Source of the DNA: an uncultured Bacteroidota bacterium
Lineage (GTDB): Bacteria > Bacteroidota > Bacteroidia > Bacteroidales > F082
Length of the DNA: 64,000 bases
Assembly: GCA_903891085.1 (NCBI GenBank)
Contig: CAITDJ010000084.1
Span: 1-64,000 of the forward strand
Reading direction: 5' to 3'
The notes beneath the pieces are model-generated. The model was not told the origin of the DNA. It did no database searches and worked only from the letters and a program-made list of their open reading frames with translations. The translations under genes were made by a program, and so were the position numbers. Numbering within the stretch: position 1 is the first letter of the stretch; the number at the start of each line of letters is the position of its first letter. This document shows, one piece after another, positions 1-7,573 of this stretch.

Positions 1-462
1 GGTTGTTTCATTCCAACCTCTTACTACAGCTATCGACTCAATAGATTTGCATGCTTCAATGTTTAAATAAGCGCCAATTCCTGAGCTGGCCTTAGCCAAA
101 ATAACGTAATTGCTTTTACTTGTTGGTCCTGCCCATTTGAACTGATCCTGGCGTTCTTTGGTGTAGGCAACGGTTAACAATGCCCTTCGCGTCCCTGTGA
201 GAGTTGCCTGAAAAGCCTCATCCCAAGAATTATCGATCCTGAATGCAACCGGAATCCCGGCATCTTGCATGGCCTGCGCAGCAACATCTGCATCAATGCC
301 AACAATTTTCCCATCCGATTGGAAAACATTTGGCTTAACATCAATTCCTGATACCGTTATCGGAGTTTTATCATCAGTTTGGTCTTTTTTACAACTATTT
401 ATGGTCATAAATAATAGCATAAAGAGGAAGTAAACGGAAATTGAAAATGGTTTTGTTTTCAT
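1..462 (-). CDS. Solute-binding lipoprotein, bac_3 type (partial, 3' end outside window)
   Basis: The reading frame opens with ATG at 462 and runs off the left edge without a stop, giving 154 residues. Residues 1-23 form a signal peptide that ends in NS before Cys24, so this is probably a lipoprotein held at the periplasmic face. The following part reads like the first lobe of an extracellular solute-binding protein of family 3 (amino-acid binding type): it has V-x-G-I-D-A-D-V-A near residue 60, a D-x-A-F segment and an AYTKER-type segment. In that family it would bind a small solute for an ABC importer or a sensor. The gene points away from the two-component pair at 876-3015. A -7 box lies at 615-622 and a repeated 39-bp element just upstream of it, so it is probably regulated. 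The family assignment is good; the ligand is unknown, and fusion to a sensor kinase further left cannot be excluded. Confidence 0.7.
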   Translation of the reverse strand, partial: MKTKPFSISVYFLFMLLFMTINSCKKDQTDDKTPITVSGIDVKPNVFQSDGKIVGIDADVAAQAMQDAGIPVAFRIDNSWDEAFQATLTGTRRALLTVAYTKERQDQFKWAGPTSKSNYVILAKASSGIGAYLNIEACKSIESIAVVRGWNETT

Positions 463-614
463 ATATAGATATTTTAAATTGTGTAGTTTCTGCAATTACT
501 CCGGCCGGCAATCTCACATTACCTGTAAGAGCAAGACTATTCCTGCATTCGCTCAGGAATTATCAATGAATCATTGGCAATATTTACTATCATGACTTTA
601 CATAAATATCTCTG

Positions 615-622
615 CAAATTTA
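615..622 (-). promoter_or_regulatory. -7 promoter box of the solute-binding lipoprotein gene
   Basis: TAAATTTG on the minus strand matches the Bacteroidota -7 consensus TAnnTTTG exactly, and it lies 152 nt before the ATG at 462. No TTG is seen at the usual -33 distance. The conserved 39-bp element begins 23 nt upstream, where an activator could stand in for a weak -33. Confidence 0.45.
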
Positions 623-645
623 GTTTCGATATTTACGAATACTTG

Positions 646-684
646 TAGGATTACTCTGATTCTCATGTAGGAGTTGTACTACAA
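646..684 (+). promoter_or_regulatory. 39-bp conserved element, copy A
   Basis: The element reads TAGGAT-N16-TAGGAG followed by the perfect palindrome TTGTA-C-TACAA. Copy B at 6009-6047 has the same layout in reverse orientation: same N16 spacing, same palindrome, and one differing base in the 17-nt block. The two TAGGA half sites are 22 bp apart, two helical turns, which suggests cooperative protein binding on one DNA face. It sits directly upstream of the -7 box of the lipoprotein gene at 462. The neighbouring NarL-type regulator (876-1502) is a candidate binder, by position only. Confidence 0.55.
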
Positions 685-735
685 AAAAGCTAACCCACAA
701 GGATTGTCAGGAGGAAGTAAAAGGGTACAGGTAAC

Positions 736-765
736 GGACAATTGTCAATTGAGAATGGACAATTG
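736..765. repeat. Short CAATTG-based repeat with 7-bp period
   Basis: CAATTG occurs at 739, 746 and 760, all in one 7-bp phase, inside a segment flanked by two copies of GGACAATTG (736-744 and 757-765). It lies in the 413-bp gap between the lipoprotein start and the regulator stop. It resembles the octamer arrays at 33460 and 35071, and it ends in GAAAATG like the first of these. No function is evident. Confidence 0.5.
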
Positions 766-875
766 AAAATGCTAGAATTAATTGGGATTTTGAATTATTG
801 TATATTCAAATACTTTATTGATTACTTCTCATTGCATCAAAGAAAGATTGAATCAAATAGCGATTGATTTACGAC

Positions 876-1502
876 TCAGATTAAGCCGTTTTCCATGCAG
901 TATCGGGTGAGTTCAGCATTTTTGGTAAATTCCATTTTTTCCATGATGCGGCTTCGGTAGGTACTGACTGTTTTGTCGGAGATACACAATTCGTTTCCAA
1001 TGTCGAGCAACGATTTTCCGTTTGCCAGCTTAATCAGTATCTCAAATTCGCGGTGGGAAAGCATAGCATGCTTCTGGGGTTGTTTGTCACTTTCAAACTG
1101 AAGCGCCAGCCTTTCGGCCAATGATTGTGAAATATATTTTCCTCCAACAGATACTTTTTTTACTGCCAGCAGCAGTTCTTCCGAGGCGGTATCTTTGGTC
1201 AGATAGCCTGAGGCGCCTAATTTGAGCGCGCGTATGGCATATTGTTCCTGAGGGTGCATGCTTAATATTAACACATTGATCAAAGGCCATTTCGTTTTAA
1301 TGGTTTGAAGCACCTCCAGTCCGTTTTTATCGGGAAGTGAAATGTCAAGTAACACAATATCAATGTTATCCGACGATAATAAGCGTAAAGCATCCGCACC
1401 ATTGCCTGCTTCAACAATTGAACTTACCTCCCTGAGTTGAAGAAGTATCTGTTTCAGTCCTTCGCGGACTATTTTATGGTCGTCACAAATCAACACTTTC
1501 AT
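876..1502 (-). CDS. NarL/FixJ-family response regulator
   Basis: A 208-residue two-domain regulator. The receiver domain (about 1-120) shows the acidic pair D7-D8, phosphoacceptor D53 in LLDISLPD, S81 and the conserved K103. The C-terminal 60 residues (about 147-205) form a LuxR-type helix-turn-helix with LSHREFEIL and the recognition region DKTVSTYRSRI. Phosphorylation would drive dimerisation and DNA binding. It starts at ATG 1502, only 10 nt after the stop of the kinase gene at 1513-3015, so the two form an operon and almost certainly a cognate pair. Its target is not known; the 39-bp element at 646-684, just downstream of the gene and upstream of the divergent lipoprotein, is a candidate site. 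Confidence 0.93.
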   Translation of the reverse strand: MKVLICDDHKIVREGLKQILLQLREVSSIVEAGNGADALRLLSSDNIDIVLLDISLPDKNGLEVLQTIKTKWPLINVLILSMHPQEQYAIRALKLGASGYLTKDTASEELLLAVKKVSVGGKYISQSLAERLALQFESDKQPQKHAMLSHREFEILIKLANGKSLLDIGNELCISDKTVSTYRSRIMEKMEFTKNAELTRYCMENGLI

Positions 1503-1512
1503 ACAATCAATC

Positions 1513-3015
1513 CTAATTCGACGGTAGAATAATCTTTATTGAGGTTCCCATGCAGTTTTCGCCGCATATTTCAAAAGTACCGCCTATCGAAGCTGTTCTT
1601 TCCTTCATACTCATGATACCAAATGATTTTTTTGATTTTATTTCGTTGGCAGTGATTCCTATTCCGTTATCGGAAATATCGAATTGAATAGAATCTTCCA
1701 TTTTGACCAGTTTGATTTTAACCCATGTTGCCTTTGCATGTCTGGCAATATTTGTGAGTGATTCCTGCATGATTCTGAAAAGGGTCAGCGAATTATCGGG
1801 AGAAATAGTAATGCTGGCATCCAGTTCAAGCGTAACCTTTATACCGTTTCTTTCTGCAAATTCATTTGTGTGCCATTCTATTGCAGCTTCAAGTCCCAGA
1901 TCGTCAATTATTTCCGGTCTTAACTGGGATGTAATCCGCTGAACCGTTTTAATGGTATCACCCACAAGTGTGGTTACTTTATTGATTCTCGAAACGACTT
2001 CCTCATCCAAAACCTTATGCTTGATAATGCCCAAATCAATTTTAACAGCAGTGAGCGCCTGACCCAAATCATCATGAAGATCGCGTGAAATGGCCACTCT
2101 TTCATCTTCTCTAACTTTATCAATATATTTCGACAACTGTTGCAATTGATCCAGTGAGTTTTTTAATTCTTCTTCAGCCTTTTTCTTTTTGGTGACATCA
2201 GTACCAATGCCAATAAGAAATTTTTGGTCATTACTCTCAAAATTGACCGCAGTAAGCAGGAATGGTATTAATCGGCCGTCTTTTGCCAAGAGCTGTGTTT
2301 CAATAGCGGCTTGTCCAACTACCACAAAATCTTTCAGCGATTCCATCACAGCCTTTCTGCTTGCAGGCGGATGCCAGTCCAACACATGACGACCATGCAT
2401 TTCTTCAGCTGTAAAACCAAAAAGAGTCTCGTGTTGTTTATTCCACGTTACCATCCTGAGTTCAGGATAGGTGTAGAGGTAAAATATTCCGGGGATACTA
2501 TCCAGGAGGGCTTTGGTGAATAATTGTTCCTCTTGTAGTTTTTCTTCGCGCTTCTTTAAAAAATCATAAGTCCGTTTTAATTCATCGGCAGATTTTTTAA
2601 GTTGCCTGTTATATGCGATGATTGTTTGTTTCTGATTGAAAAGATCAAGAAATACGTTGATTTTGCTAAGCAGAATTTGGGTATTTACAGGTTTGAAAAT
2701 GTAATCAACTGCACCGGAACCATATCCTTTAGTCACTTCAACTTCACTGAAATAATTAGCAGTCAGAAAAATAACCGGCACTTTGTCGTCAAATCTTGAT
2801 TCATTCAGTTTTACTGCCAATTCATAACCATTCATTTCAGGCATCTGAACATCAATGATCGCCAGGGCCAACTCAACCCCTTTTATTTTTTCAAGTGCAT
2901 CTAACCCTGAAATCGCCTGGATAAGGTTCACTTCCATTTTACCGATAATGGCGGCAAGTAAGGCCAGATTTTCACTGGTGTCGTCCACAATAAGAAGAGT
3001 AGGAACTTGTTTCAT
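1513..3015 (-). CDS. REC-PAS hybrid sensor histidine kinase (HisKA_3 type)
   Basis: 500 residues with no membrane segment, so probably cytoplasmic. In order: a receiver domain (about 1-125; D11/D12, phosphoacceptor D55, K108), a coiled stretch (about 130-165), one PAS domain (about 166-275), a HisKA_3 dimerisation helix with the phosphorylated histidine at H314 in SRDLHDDLGQ, and a C-terminal ATPase domain with N-box ESLTNIARHA and G-box DNGIGI. This DegS/NarX-type kinase is the usual partner of LuxR-type regulators, and such a gene follows 10 nt downstream. The N-terminal receiver implies input from another kinase or allosteric control, while the PAS domain may bind a ligand or cofactor. ATG at 3015; a minus-strand TATTTTTG at 3099-3106 could be its -7 box. 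Confidence 0.93.
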   Translation of the reverse strand: MKQVPTLLIVDDTSENLALLAAIIGKMEVNLIQAISGLDALEKIKGVELALAIIDVQMPEMNGYELAVKLNESRFDDKVPVIFLTANYFSEVEVTKGYGSGAVDYIFKPVNTQILLSKINVFLDLFNQKQTIIAYNRQLKKSADELKRTYDFLKKREEKLQEEQLFTKALLDSIPGIFYLYTYPELRMVTWNKQHETLFGFTAEEMHGRHVLDWHPPASRKAVMESLKDFVVVGQAAIETQLLAKDGRLIPFLLTAVNFESNDQKFLIGIGTDVTKKKKAEEELKNSLDQLQQLSKYIDKVREDERVAISRDLHDDLGQALTAVKIDLGIIKHKVLDEEVVSRINKVTTLVGDTIKTVQRITSQLRPEIIDDLGLEAAIEWHTNEFAERNGIKVTLELDASITISPDNSLTLFRIMQESLTNIARHAKATWVKIKLVKMEDSIQFDISDNGIGITANEIKSKKSFGIMSMKERTASIGGTFEICGENCMGTSIKIILPSN

Positions 3016-3490
3016 TAATTACTATTTCAAAAAAAACTTTTTCTTCTCGGTGTTTATTGTAAATGCATTGGACGAAAGTGCAGGAACTTAATTTCATCCA
3101 AAAATAACAATAAAAGCATCATACTAGTTGTTTAAATGCATGATTTGAATGTAAAATTAGCAAATGATCAGAACCATAATCACATGTTTTCATAAACAGC
3201 ATGAATTTAACCCGGGTAAAGTCCATTGGCTTGTCTATTTGCGCACCTTGCCATGTTCAGTCAGATTGCTTTGAAAAACCGTTATCAGTTCTGGCTCCGG
3301 CGTGGACAAGTTTTTCTACGTTCTTTTTTTTGATTTAAGCACAAGGAATACCGATTAACGAAGGTGGCAAAGTTATCTCATAGATGCTTATCCATTCGTT
3401 CGTGAGATGGCTACGCTTTAATAGTATTCTTACTATTTAACTGAATGATTATAAACTTATTGATTGAATATTGTGAAGGAATTATTGTGA
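3016..3490. other. 475-bp intergenic region
   Basis: This separates the kinase start from the end of the GDPD gene. The only element seen is a minus-strand -7-like box at 3099-3106 for the kinase operon. The stretch 3230-3330 is somewhat richer in GC, but no frame gives a recognisable protein. No RNA gene was recognised. Confidence 0.4.
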
Positions 3491-4765
3491 TCAATAACCC
3501 AAATGAGTAAGAACCTCTAATGCAGAACCTTCTGCTCCCACTGGCCTGACACCTTTTTCCAAATAAAAATCAAGTGTCAAATCGGCCCGGTTAGTAAACA
3601 TCCCATCGACCATTGGCCTTTCAGAGAAGAAAGAGCCGGCACTGCTATTGAAATATTTCTCCATTTGCTCTCTTGTATCGAACGAATACGCATGAACGGC
3701 AGCACCTGATTTGTGAATGAGGTCTGACTGGGAAGGTTTTAGCAGTTCAGCGTAATTGTTGGGAGCTCCTGAAATGCTTGGTCCTATAAAAACTGCATTA
3801 TTTTCAATCCCTACATTCACAAAGCCGGCATACGTCTGCAAATCATCTGTTTTCATATCATCAGGCCCGGTGCCCAACCATAAAAGGTAGCAGGTTGGAA
3901 CCCGTCCGGCAAAAATCTGATTCAGAATTTTCAAACTTTCGAGTGAGAATGTTTGAAGGATGACCTTTCCATTGGTGTTACCCATATTTACCTTCTGTTT
4001 ACCATCGGTTCCGGTAACAAACTGACTTGAATTTGTTTCTGGTTCGGTAAGGATATTCCATCCAAGCCGGTCCAGTTCAGCATACACAGCTTGCTCAATA
4101 CCCGGATTTACGGCCGGTTCCTTGGTTTCGATATAAATTCCGGGTCGGTGACCTGTATCCATCGGATCGGCTTCATATTCAAAAACATAGTTGACAGCAC
4201 CATCGTTGGATATATTTTTCGAATAGATTCGTTCCTGTGTTAATGGATTTCGCTTTAAGCGCATCCCTTGCGCAATCATGATCATATCTTCAAGCGTGGA
4301 AATATATTGCTTCTGGCTTGCAAAGCTTTCGCGTGCCTGTTCGGGCCACGCTTCATTAAACCATGATCCGGCATCAAGCTGCATCAGTTCTTCATAGGTA
4401 AAAGAACTGGCCGGCTGGTTCATTCTGTCTGGAAATACATTCTCAATATCGCTGGTTCGTGTCAAGGCTGCATCATGTAAACAAATAATAACGCCATCAC
4501 TGGTAATTTGAAGATCAGCCTCCATATAATCGGCACCGATATTGCGGGCCCACCGGTAGGCTGCTTCCGTTTCTTCGGGAACCCAATAGGTTGATCCACG
4601 GTGCGCAATGACGGTATTCGCAGGCACATAATCCCTGACAAGCCTTAGGGCAGGAGAAAGTTCAGAAACGACTAAATTGTGGTCATCCGGAGCGTCGTTT
4701 TTATTGCAGGAAGAATTTATCACCATTCCTGTTAAAATGCACGCAATTAATATACTTCTTTTCAT
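3491..4765 (-). CDS. Glycerophosphodiester phosphodiesterase family lipoprotein
   Basis: A 424-residue protein that would hydrolyse glycerophosphodiesters to glycerol-3-phosphate and an alcohol. The signal peptide ends at a lipobox with Cys20. The GDPD TIM-barrel signature is clear: H55-R56-G (first catalytic His/Arg), a PEET segment, E82-A-D84 (metal ligands) and H97-D98 (second catalytic His). The C-terminal part holds the later barrel strands, including a K-P-S-Q-S-D-L helix. The length exceeds that of small cytoplasmic GDPDs (about 240-300) because of an insertion around residues 160-220, as in other secreted members. The start at ATG 4765 is fixed by the signal peptide. It appears to be a single-gene unit. 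The substrate is unknown; it may recycle phospholipid head groups in the periplasm. Confidence 0.9.
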   Translation of the reverse strand: MKRSILIACILTGMVINSSCNKNDAPDDHNLVVSELSPALRLVRDYVPANTVIAHRGSTYWVPEETEAAYRWARNIGADYMEADLQITSDGVIICLHDAALTRTSDIENVFPDRMNQPASSFTYEELMQLDAGSWFNEAWPEQARESFASQKQYISTLEDMIMIAQGMRLKRNPLTQERIYSKNISNDGAVNYVFEYEADPMDTGHRPGIYIETKEPAVNPGIEQAVYAELDRLGWNILTEPETNSSQFVTGTDGKQKVNMGNTNGKVILQTFSLESLKILNQIFAGRVPTCYLLWLGTGPDDMKTDDLQTYAGFVNVGIENNAVFIGPSISGAPNNYAELLKPSQSDLIHKSGAAVHAYSFDTREQMEKYFNSSAGSFFSERPMVDGMFTNRADLTLDFYLEKGVRPVGAEGSALEVLTHLGY

Positions 4766-5061
4766 TCTTTTTTGTTTTTGAATGATAGGGAATAAATTTC
4801 AATTGTCAAATAACGATGACTTTTTGTGAATGTAAGGTATTGTATACAAACTTATTCAATTTTTACCGACTGATGAAATAAATCGCTATTTCGCCTGGAT
4901 AAATAAGTCAATTCCACTTTGTACTTTTTCTGTTTAACGTTAAACGAGGTTTGCTTTTTTGTAAGTGTCCTCGTTTCATTTCGTTTATATGCAGTTTCCA
5001 TCTCCAGAGCGACTCTCAAATGTATTTTTAAGACTCCAACACGCTTTCTAAGCTGCACTGT

Positions 5062-5763
5062 TTAAAGTGGCAGAATATATCCCAGCGAAAACTGGTAAAA
5101 CGGATAAGGGCCATAGGTATCCATATATTGTTCTGTAGTCAGGTAAATAGCGCTTCCCGTTGTGAACCTTTTCATGATGGAAAGTCCTATTTTACTCGTA
5201 ACGCCGGTACTGGAAGAATTACGTTTTTCGTTTTGTACTGATTCTTGTATTTTGCCAAACTCATACTGAATTGAAAAGGCAGGTTCAATGAACCAGTTTT
5301 TTTCAACCTGAAAAACGACAGATGATACCAGACCAATCTGGCCATCCAGATAATATTCACTGTATGTATCTTTGCCGTCGGTTCCCCCTGCATACATATA
5401 ATTCTTGAATGGACTATAATCCACGCTTGTCAAAACTCCAAAATTTACATCAAAAGAAGGGATGACCTCTTTGCGGATAAACCACCATGTCAGTCTTCCT
5501 TCATAGTAAGCGGAGGTTGCATCGGCTTTCAGCAGGTTGTTTTTAGCCTGATCCCAATAACGGTTTTCATAAATGAATTCGATGTCAAGTTTTCCGGCAA
5601 CAGAGCCATCGATTTTCCCTCCGAATCCATAGAAACTGTTGCTTGTTTCATAAATACCTTTAATACCGATCCCGCTCTTTCCTTTTTCAAGAAGGGTAGA
5701 TATTTGCGCTGAAGCCGATATGCCGAGGAAAATGATGCAAATAATCAAGAATAATTTTTTCAT
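5062..5763 (-). CDS. Putative outer-membrane beta-barrel protein
   Basis: 233 residues starting at ATG 5763 with a typical signal peptide (cleavage after ISASA-Q, about residue 19). The rest alternates hydrophobic and polar residues, with aromatic girdle positions and a terminal strand FYQFSLGYILPL ending in a hydrophobic residue, as expected for a small outer-membrane barrel. I do not recognise the family. The upstream 550 bp is non-coding. It is the last recognisable gene before a strand switch and shows no operon partner. A pore, a receptor or simply a structural protein would all fit. Confidence 0.65.
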   Translation of the reverse strand: MKKLFLIICIIFLGISASAQISTLLEKGKSGIGIKGIYETSNSFYGFGGKIDGSVAGKLDIEFIYENRYWDQAKNNLLKADATSAYYEGRLTWWFIRKEVIPSFDVNFGVLTSVDYSPFKNYMYAGGTDGKDTYSEYYLDGQIGLVSSVVFQVEKNWFIEPAFSIQYEFGKIQESVQNEKRNSSSTGVTSKIGLSIMKRFTTGSAIYLTTEQYMDTYGPYPFYQFSLGYILPL

Positions 5764-6315
5764 AATGTATAATTGTTAAATTGGGTGGATAATTAATTGT
5801 TCATATGAGGTGTTGTGTGGTTTCTAAATTAAAATAATATGTCGATAATTCCCTGATATTCAGTATTCATATTATAATCAGTTCCATAAAACACAAAAAG
5901 TAATCATCAATCCCTTTTCCATCATTGTTGTGTAATCTGCAACAAGTTTGGATAACACGTCTTCACTAATTAAGCATCTTCAAAATTAAAAACAAGCTGC
6001 AAATTGACTTGTAGTACAAATCCTATTTTTATGTAGGGTTTATCCTACACGGAATTGAAAAAACAATTTGTAATGCAGAGCTATCAATGCATTTTTAGAA
6101 TATTGCTAAATAATTGGATCGATTCGGAATCAATCAACAAAACCTTTTTAAACGTAAGTACAAATGTTCGAATGTCAGACAAATTTTATTTCCTTAGTTT
6201 TGCTCATATTGTTATTTTTTTTTTGCGCACAACATTTACAATATCTGAAGTAAACTGCGGGGAGGAATACAATCTTTAACTTTTTCGTCATTCATTTATG
6301 ATAATATTTAAAACT
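5764..6315. other. 552-bp AT-rich intergenic region
   Basis: This lies between two divergent envelope genes. It holds copy B of the 39-bp element (6009-6047), a plus-strand ACAATTTG 15 nt after it, and a perfect -7 box TAGTTTTG at 6195-6202 that could serve the DUF5020 gene. A 74-codon open frame at 6055-6279 has no recognisable features and is not called. Confidence 0.45.
6009..6047 (-). promoter_or_regulatory. 39-bp conserved element, copy B
   Basis: On the minus strand this reads TAGGAT-N16-TAGGAT followed by TTGTACTACAA, matching copy A (646-684) at 22 of 23 fixed positions with identical spacing. Seen from the DUF5020 gene it has the same orientation as copy A has to the lipoprotein gene, with the palindrome distal and the half sites proximal. 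It may equally act on the minus-strand gene at 5763. Confidence 0.55.
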
Positions 6316-6990
6316 ATGAATAGGTATATTTTATTTCTTTTTTCGTTTTTTACCCTTAGTTTGTCATATTCTCAAAATTTACAAATGCACTATGACTTTT
6401 TAGAATCTAATGGAACTAATAGGAATATGATAACATCTACGATTGAAATGTTTAAGCCAGATTCAATAGGTTCAACCTTTTTATTTGTTGACATGAATTA
6501 CTCATTAAAGAATTCTGATGTTAAACTTTCGTATTTCGAAATTGCCCGTAATTTTAAGTCTAGAATTAGCAAATTTGAACTTCAGTTAGGTTATAACGGT
6601 GGTAATTTAATTACTGAAAATAATACTGGAATACATATCAATCCAGCTTTTTTAATGGGAATTAACTATCCTTTTCAAATAAAGAATGTGTACTTTAATT
6701 CAGCCCTGCTCTACAGATATGAAACCTCACCCAGTAATAGCAGTAATGTACATTTTACAGGTCTTTGGTTTTGGAATTCTAAAAGTAAAAAAATTATTCT
6801 AAAAGGTTTTATTGATATCTGGACAACTTCATCAGAAAGGAATTTGGTAATTTTATCGGAGCCTCAATGCTGGTATAATATAAAATATGGTTATTCAATT
6901 GGTTCTGAATTAGAATTATCCTATGGTTTTGTAAAACTTGATAAAAAACTGTATTTCTATCCAACTATAGCATTAAAATATACATGGTAG
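6316..6990 (+). CDS. DUF5020 family outer-membrane channel-like protein
   Basis: 224 residues from ATG 6316, chosen because it begins directly at the signal peptide (cleavage after SLSYS-Q); an ATG six codons upstream at 6298 is the alternative. The mature part opens with NLQMHYDF, then ITSTIEMFKPDSIGSTF-FVDMNY and later FTGLWFW and LSEPQCWYNI, the hallmarks of DUF5020, a family related in fold to the nucleoside channel Tsx. A barrel in the outer membrane passing a small solute is the likely role. The gene is visibly more AT-rich than its neighbours and full of AAT/ATA/TTA codons, which may mean transfer. Copy B of the 39-bp element lies upstream. The 3' end is overlapped by a decayed GIY-YIG frame. 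Confidence 0.8.
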   Translation: MNRYILFLFSFFTLSLSYSQNLQMHYDFLESNGTNRNMITSTIEMFKPDSIGSTFLFVDMNYSLKNSDVKLSYFEIARNFKSRISKFELQLGYNGGNLITENNTGIHINPAFLMGINYPFQIKNVYFNSALLYRYETSPSNSSNVHFTGLWFWNSKSKKIILKGFIDIWTTSSERNLVILSEPQCWYNIKYGYSIGSELELSYGFVKLDKKLYFYPTIALKYTW

Positions 6991-7181
6991 AAAGTATCCA
7001 TCTGACAGGCATCGGGGGTTCTTAGGTTCTTTCTGTTTCGAAACTTTCGGACAGTTGTGATTTCCGATGTAAACCGACTCTTGTCTTCATTGTGTTCGGT
7101 TAAACGGCGGTCAACATCGGAACTTATTCCTTTGTAGTAAACCCCAAACGTCTCAGATTGTATGATATAGACATAATACAT
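6957..7181 (-). pseudogene. Decayed GIY-YIG nuclease gene
   Basis: From ATG 7181 the first about 38 residues are a good GIY-YIG domain start: MYYVYIIQSE, then YYKGISSDVDRRLTEHN and KSRFTS. After that the frame loses similarity. The usual next element, an ESFETR-type segment, reappears in another frame (SESFETERT, around 7030-7060) and then meets a stop. A small deletion has thus shifted the frame, and the remaining frame runs into the 3' end of the DUF5020 gene (34-bp overlap). The intact family members are about 80-95 residues and of poorly defined function. The gene sits immediately behind a tRNA-Asp and its terminator. An upstream extension of the frame through the tRNA (to 7259) is an artefact. 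Confidence 0.65.
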
Positions 7182-7184
7182 AAC

Positions 7185-7212
7185 GAAAAAAGCTCCCTTT
7201 TGAGGAGCTTTT
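7185..7212 (-). terminator. Rho-independent terminator of tRNA-Asp
   Basis: On the minus strand AAAAGCTCC-TCAAAA(G)-GGAGCTTTTTT forms a six-pair GC-containing stem (7204-7209 with 7191-7196), extended by A-T pairs and followed by a T run. It starts directly after the tRNA 3' end. Confidence 0.8.
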
Positions 7213-7213
7213 G

Positions 7214-7287
7214 CGGACCGGACGGGACTCGAACCCGCGACCCCGTGCGTGACAGGCACGTATTCTAACCAACTGAACTACCGATCC
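7214..7287 (-). tRNA. tRNA-Asp (GUC)
   Basis: A 74-nt cloverleaf on the minus strand. The acceptor stem GGATCGG pairs with CCGGTCC with one G-U pair, and the discriminator is G at 7214. The anticodon loop CTGTCAC carries GUC, and the T-arm has GGTTCGAGTCC. CCA is not encoded, as is usual in Bacteroidota. A terminator follows at once. Confidence 0.95.
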
Positions 7288-7522
7288 GAATATGAAAGAA
7301 CTTTGGTTAAAAGAAGTGCAAAGATAACGCCTTTTTAGTAACCTGCAAGAAAAATAATATTTTCTTGTCTAATTTTTCAAACTCAGAATGCGAATGCGTT
7401 GTTCTATGAATTTTCAATGCGAAATACCAACCCCCCTTCAGTCTTTCCTCATGGATTTATAGTAAAGGTATTATCACAATCAACCCATTGATAAGCAATA
7501 TATTGCCCTTTTAATCCACAGA

Positions 7523-7554
7523 TTGACTACTGTCTGCTTTTAATCGTACCTTTG
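7523..7554 (+). promoter_or_regulatory. Promoter of the LytTR regulator gene
   Basis: TTG at 7523-7525 (within TTGAC) and the -7 box TACCTTTG at 7547-7554 are separated by 21 bp, close to the Bacteroidota TTG-N19-TAnnTTTG pattern. The ATG is 20 nt beyond the -7 box, so the leader is very short. Confidence 0.6.
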
Positions 7555-7573
7555 CCATTGGAAAAATGCAGCG

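Noticed and set aside
4840-4849. Palindrome TTGTATACAA upstream of the GDPD gene
   Set aside because: Looks like the 39-bp element's palindrome, but the half sites and spacing are absent; short AT-rich palindromes occur by chance.
4852-5058. 68-codon minus-strand frame between two genes
   Set aside because: No family likeness; basic and low-complexity sequence; lies in a 296-bp gap that fits a normal spacer.
6055-6279. 74-codon open frame before the DUF5020 gene
   Set aside because: TTG start, no domain or signal peptide, and it covers a likely -7 box at 6195-6202 that serves the next gene.
7182-7259. Extension of the GIY-YIG frame through the tRNA-Asp gene
   Set aside because: The extra residues are the translated tRNA and terminator, a well-known annotation artefact.
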